From NCBI GenBank assembly GCA_003693705.1, contig RBZT01000315.1, forward strand, positions 1 through 32,481: a stretch of 32,481 bases of DNA, written 5' to 3'. Below, piece after piece: positions 29,833 to 32,481 of the stretch. The notes under the pieces were generated by a model that made no database searches, was not told the DNA's origin, and saw only the letters and a list, made by a program, of their open reading frames with translations. Positions within the stretch are counted from its first letter, which is position 1. Every line of letters begins with the position of its first letter. This stretch comes from Polymyxa betae. Its lineage: Eukaryota > Endomyxa > Phytomyxea > Plasmodiophorida > Plasmodiophoridae. Both the position numbers and the translations under genes were made by a program.

Positions 29833-30960
29833 TTCGTCTCTTCGCAAATAGACACAATCCAGACAGGATTCCCATCGTCGTTCTTCTACAATGAAATATT
29901 CGTTCGAGATCGCTCGCAGCCGGATTCTCTGGCTGATTCAAATCGGATGATTGTCGCTGTGGACAGCGACAATCAGCTTTCAGGTACTGAAGTCGTCTGC
30001 GGAACGGCACGTTACAATGAATGAAGCCTCGAATCAGGGGTCGTACTAGCCCCAATTAATGTCTCAGTATCGCTTATATTGTATGTGAATGAGAAGATGC
30101 CCATCTTAAAAAACCGATGCTAATTTTTTGCTCAAAATTTAGAGCACGAAGAATGTTGAGCTAATCAGCGGAAAGCGAATCCCGTTCCTGTGTGGTATCG
30201 AAAGGGCCGAACATGAAAGATTCTTCAAAGAATGGGTGAATACTTTTAGCACGGAAAACGGCTGAGGTCGTTGTGATCCAGATTTAGACAGACTACTATT
30301 CCTGGGAAATCAGCGTCTGTTTTCCGATCCCGCCGTCGTGCTGGCTCTACTACGCTACGGGATCCGTTTCCTCTTAAAGGATTTTTTCAGACTTGTGAAC
30401 TTTACAAAACCCATACCCGTATCAGTAACACGGCATCAAATTCCGAACATTGTTCTGCTTCTAGACCAGACAGCTGTGGAGCTTGCCCTTTTTTATTATG
30501 CTTCTCAAAACGCGCGACTAGGAACCCGCTCTTGCCATGCTCCGGATTCCGATGGCGCAGTGTCTAATCAGTCAGGATTTCTTCCGCTTCACGCTGAATC
30601 AGCTTCGTGATCACCATCCAGAAGGTGGTTACACCATAGATTTATTGAAATTCCTCACCAAGATGCCCTTCTTCCCCGAATTCGCAAAATTTTCCGAGAG
30701 TGATGGAAGCACTCTATTGAGCGTTCTGATCTATCAGTGGAAGACGGGGGATTATAAAAAAATATTCCAATAGTTAGAGAAGCACTCGATTGAGCGCTTA
30801 TATCGATATTTGGAAGAAGGAGGATCATTATAGGGTTGGTGCTAACCGCTTCTTTCAGATTCTATTCGATATTCTACGTCCTCATATCCCTGATTTTGAA
30901 CTTCAATTCAATCACTGCACAGAGTCCCTCTCTGTCTTGTTCCGGACGGAGACATTATGA
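29833..30960 (+). CDS. Probable multi-exon gene, unrecognised product
   Basis: Several plus-strand blocks look like exons of one gene. Block A (from 29833, after TTCCTCAG) reads SSFFYNEIFVRDRSQPDSLA and ends near a GT at 29984 or 29992. Block B (30143-30235) reads NVELISGKRIPFLCGIERAE and is followed by a 46-base GT-AG gap. Block C, near 30282-30470, reads LLFLGNQRLFSDPAVVLALL up to IVLLLDQTA. Another 46-base gap (GTGGAG...ACTAG) leads to block D (EPALAMLRIPMAQCLIS, then FLTKMPFFPEFAKFSE). The last exon (30859-30960) starts ILFDILRPHIPDFELQF. Block B to C does not keep phase in the frame I prefer, so either the model is incomplete or the gene is damaged. A 73-base tandem duplication lies between D and the last exon. 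Confidence 0.4.
30708..30853. repeat. Diverged 73-base tandem duplication
   Basis: AGCACTCTATTGAGCG at 30708 recurs as AGCACTCGATTGAGCG at 30781. The parallel continues through ATCTATCAGTGGAAGA against ATCGATATTTGGAAGA and a GGATTATA/GGATCATTATA block. It spans the presumed end of an exon and the following intron. Confidence 0.65.
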
Positions 30961-31252
30961 AGGGAAAGGTCCGAATTGAAGAGAAGCCCGCCTTGTCCGA
31001 CTGATTCAAGTTTCAAATGGAATAAAGATCAGAACGAGCGATTATTTCCGCAATGTACGGTCGCGGCAATCTTAAACCGACAGCTTTAGTATGGGTCCAT
31101 AGTTAAGGCATTATTAGCAGGGTCCAATGATCGATCAAGGATACTGAACTCTTCGTAAATTATTCAGAACTTAAGAGAATAGAAAAAAAGTATGAAAAAA
31201 TATTGCGGAATCTCATTTGAACATTAAAAAGGGGAAAGTGCGGAGCCTCCCG
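30961..31252. other. Spacer, no gene seen
   Basis: AT-rich spacer with no open frame of note. Confidence 0.4.
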
Positions 31253-31360
31253 ATGGGCCTTTGCGCAGCCTTCTGCGCAGCCCAGAGAATCAAGCGTCAA
31301 CGTCATCTGAAACATCTACAAGAGCAGAAGCGACGCGATCGTGAAGTAGCGTTGCTGTGA
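31253..31360 (+). CDS. 35-residue ORF with acylation-like N-terminus
   Basis: ATG to TGA encodes MGLCAAFCAAQRIKRQRHLK followed by a short Gln/Arg-rich helix (EQKRRDREVALL). Gly2 with Cys4 and Cys8 resembles an N-myristoylation and palmitoylation site, and the basic stretch after it is the usual membrane-contact partner. GC content is raised over the ORF. It could equally be the first exon of a longer gene, since a GTGAAG donor-like site lies inside the last codons. Existence as a protein is unproven. Confidence 0.3.
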   Translation: MGLCAAFCAAQRIKRQRHLKHLQEQKRRDREVALL

Positions 31361-31445
31361 TCGCAGATTCAACTCTCAAGAGGAGACTTCCCACTGACAA
31401 TGTTTTGTTGAACGATTGATGAAACCCGATTCAGATTTCGTTGAC

Positions 31446-31510
31446 AAAAGTTTTTGAAGGATTTAATTAATGGAGAGAAAAGTGTTTGAAGGATTTAATC
31501 AAATGGAAGT
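31446..31510. repeat. Two-copy ~32-base tandem repeat
   Basis: AAAAGTTTTTGAAGGATTTA at 31446 is followed 32 bases later by AAAAGTGTTTGAAGGATTTA; the rest of each unit is AT(T/C)AA(T)GGA-rich. Confidence 0.75.
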
Positions 31511-31511
31511 T

Positions 31512-31720
31512 TGGAGCTGGAACCCATTTTCGAAATTGTTATCAATCCCATAATGGATTCCGATAAGTTTATGGCAACGATGTCGATATAATCGTTATCC
31601 GACTTTGTGATGGCATTACACGATCTAGGGGAACTTATCCCAGAGCAAAACAACCCATTTGACAAGCTAAAATTAAAAGTTGCGAATTTGATGAAGAGCG
31701 AAAGGTGGCTTTTTGTTTAG
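31512..31720 (+). pseudogene. Protein-like frame with one internal stop
   Basis: A continuous frame reads LEPIFEIVINPIMDSDKFMA, meets TAA at 31589-31591, then continues SLSDFVMALHDLGELIPEQN and FDKLKLKVANLMKSERW to a TAG. Both halves have helical, protein-like composition in the same frame, which suggests a once-intact exon. No GT-AG intron I could find removes the stop. Origin unknown. Confidence 0.3.
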
Positions 31721-32149
31721 ACTTTTTTAAAGCAAATACTCAAAAGTATTTTTCAACCATCGATACTGACTGTCTCACAGCTACAAACATGGAAAGGCGT
31801 TCAAACCGTCAAACCAAGATTGCTGACACGACGGCATTGGTGTTCGTGACGGACAGAGGCGCGAATTTGTAGATCCGTTGCCTAGCAATGAGGATCGATT
31901 ATACCGAGCAGAGACGCCATTTCCGGTAATCTGATCAACAGACGAGTTTGCGATATTGCTCTATCTGTCTCCCATCACTATCAATTCCATACTGTAACAT
32001 CAATTGATCAAGCATGAAACATTTCATGTAAATGAAGATATTATCTGGCGGTTTTAATCAAAATACAAAAAAAACTGTGTTCGCGAAGGCGTTTTTTTCT
32101 TGTCGATCGCCTAACGCTGATTTGATCATAATGTACATTTGCGGTGCAC
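31721..32149. other. Spacer, no gene seen
   Basis: AT-rich. A 27-codon ORF at about 31789 (MERRSNRQTKIADTTALVFV) is the only frame with protein-like wording and is too short to call. Confidence 0.35.
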
Positions 32150-32479
32150 CTATACAGGCGAAGCTTTTGTAACGCTTTGTGTAATCATGGACGAATGGCT
32201 GAGATTAAGCGACGTAATACCAAGCTGATGCTTGGGCCAATCGAGCGCGGAAATGATTTTGAATTCGTAATATCTCCGTCGAAAATAATCCAGAAATTCA
32301 TTCGAATATGTTCGAGTTTGCATTGACAGCTGATGGACAGAATCGACGTCACGACCTCTGGCCAGATTGTTCGTCTGTGAGCGTTCGGATCCGCTAACTA
32401 CCTCACCTCCGAATCGTCGAGCTGCATCCATGGAACGAATTACGATAGGATATCGATAGATTTCTTGTATTGTCCACAA
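32150..32479 (-). CDS. Possible exon running off the right edge
   Basis: A minus-strand frame is open to the window end: WTIQEIYRYPIVIRSMDAAR, then NNLARGRDVDSVHQLSMQTR and EFLDYFRRRYYEFKIISALD. The wording is protein-like in its first two thirds. A GTGAGG donor-like site follows RRFG near 32408. The start lies outside the window or at an alternative codon, so neither extent nor function can be given. Confidence 0.22.
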   Translation of the reverse strand: MWTIQEIYRYPIVIRSMDAARRFGGEVVSGSERSQTNNLARGRDVDSVHQLSMQTRTYSNEFLDYFRRRYYEFKIISALDWPKHQLGITSLNLSHSSMITQSVTKASPV

Positions 32480-32481
32480 AA

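Noticed and set aside
1-32481. CRISPR arrays, bacterial operons or phage modules
   Set aside because: No regularly spaced repeat-spacer array, Shine-Dalgarno pattern or phage gene is present; introns and tRNA structure show a eukaryotic nuclear genome.

Overview
This is nuclear DNA from a eukaryote. The genes are broken by GT-AG introns, there is a tRNA-Tyr with an intron in the anticodon loop, and three classes of eukaryotic transposable element are present. Nineteen of the 25 introns I could place by protein homology or frame closure are 44-54 bases long, and 18 of the 25 end in TAG rather than CAG. That points to a small, intron-rich genome (a small invertebrate or a protist), but nothing here lets me name the species. 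Gene models were built by eye from conserved motifs and splice-phase arithmetic, so exon edges are inferences.

Bases 1-8500 are transposon-rich. They hold a decayed Ty3/gypsy retroelement on the minus strand (knuckle-like gag, aspartic protease, reverse transcriptase) facing a plus-strand gag-like start. Next come a broken pogo/Tigger-type transposase, the C-terminal tail of a Tc1/mariner-like transposase, and a structurally complete but frame-broken PIF/Harbinger element with 17-base terminal inverted repeats and a 3-base target duplication (6211-8492). Bases 8493-9908 carry only weak exon candidates.

Bases 9909-26780 are the gene-dense core. In order: a five-exon coiled-coil protein (+), a TPR protein with a lysine-rich tail (-), a small two-helix membrane protein (-), an unrecognised 316-residue protein (-), a TYW3-TYW2 fusion for wybutosine synthesis (+), a possible ERI-1-like 3'-5' exonuclease (-), an A/B-type mitotic cyclin (+), a divergent malate synthase (+), a class I SAM methyltransferase (+), a single-pass membrane protein (-), a short unrecognised ORF (+) and tRNA-Tyr (-). 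Neighbours are separated by tens to hundreds of bases and strands alternate, so each looks like an independent transcription unit rather than part of an operon.

Bases 26781-32481 hold weaker or fragmentary gene models and several diverged tandem duplications. Short two- to four-copy tandem repeats, with units of about 32 to 142 bases, recur in introns and between genes throughout the window. They seem to be a characteristic way this genome grows non-coding sequence.
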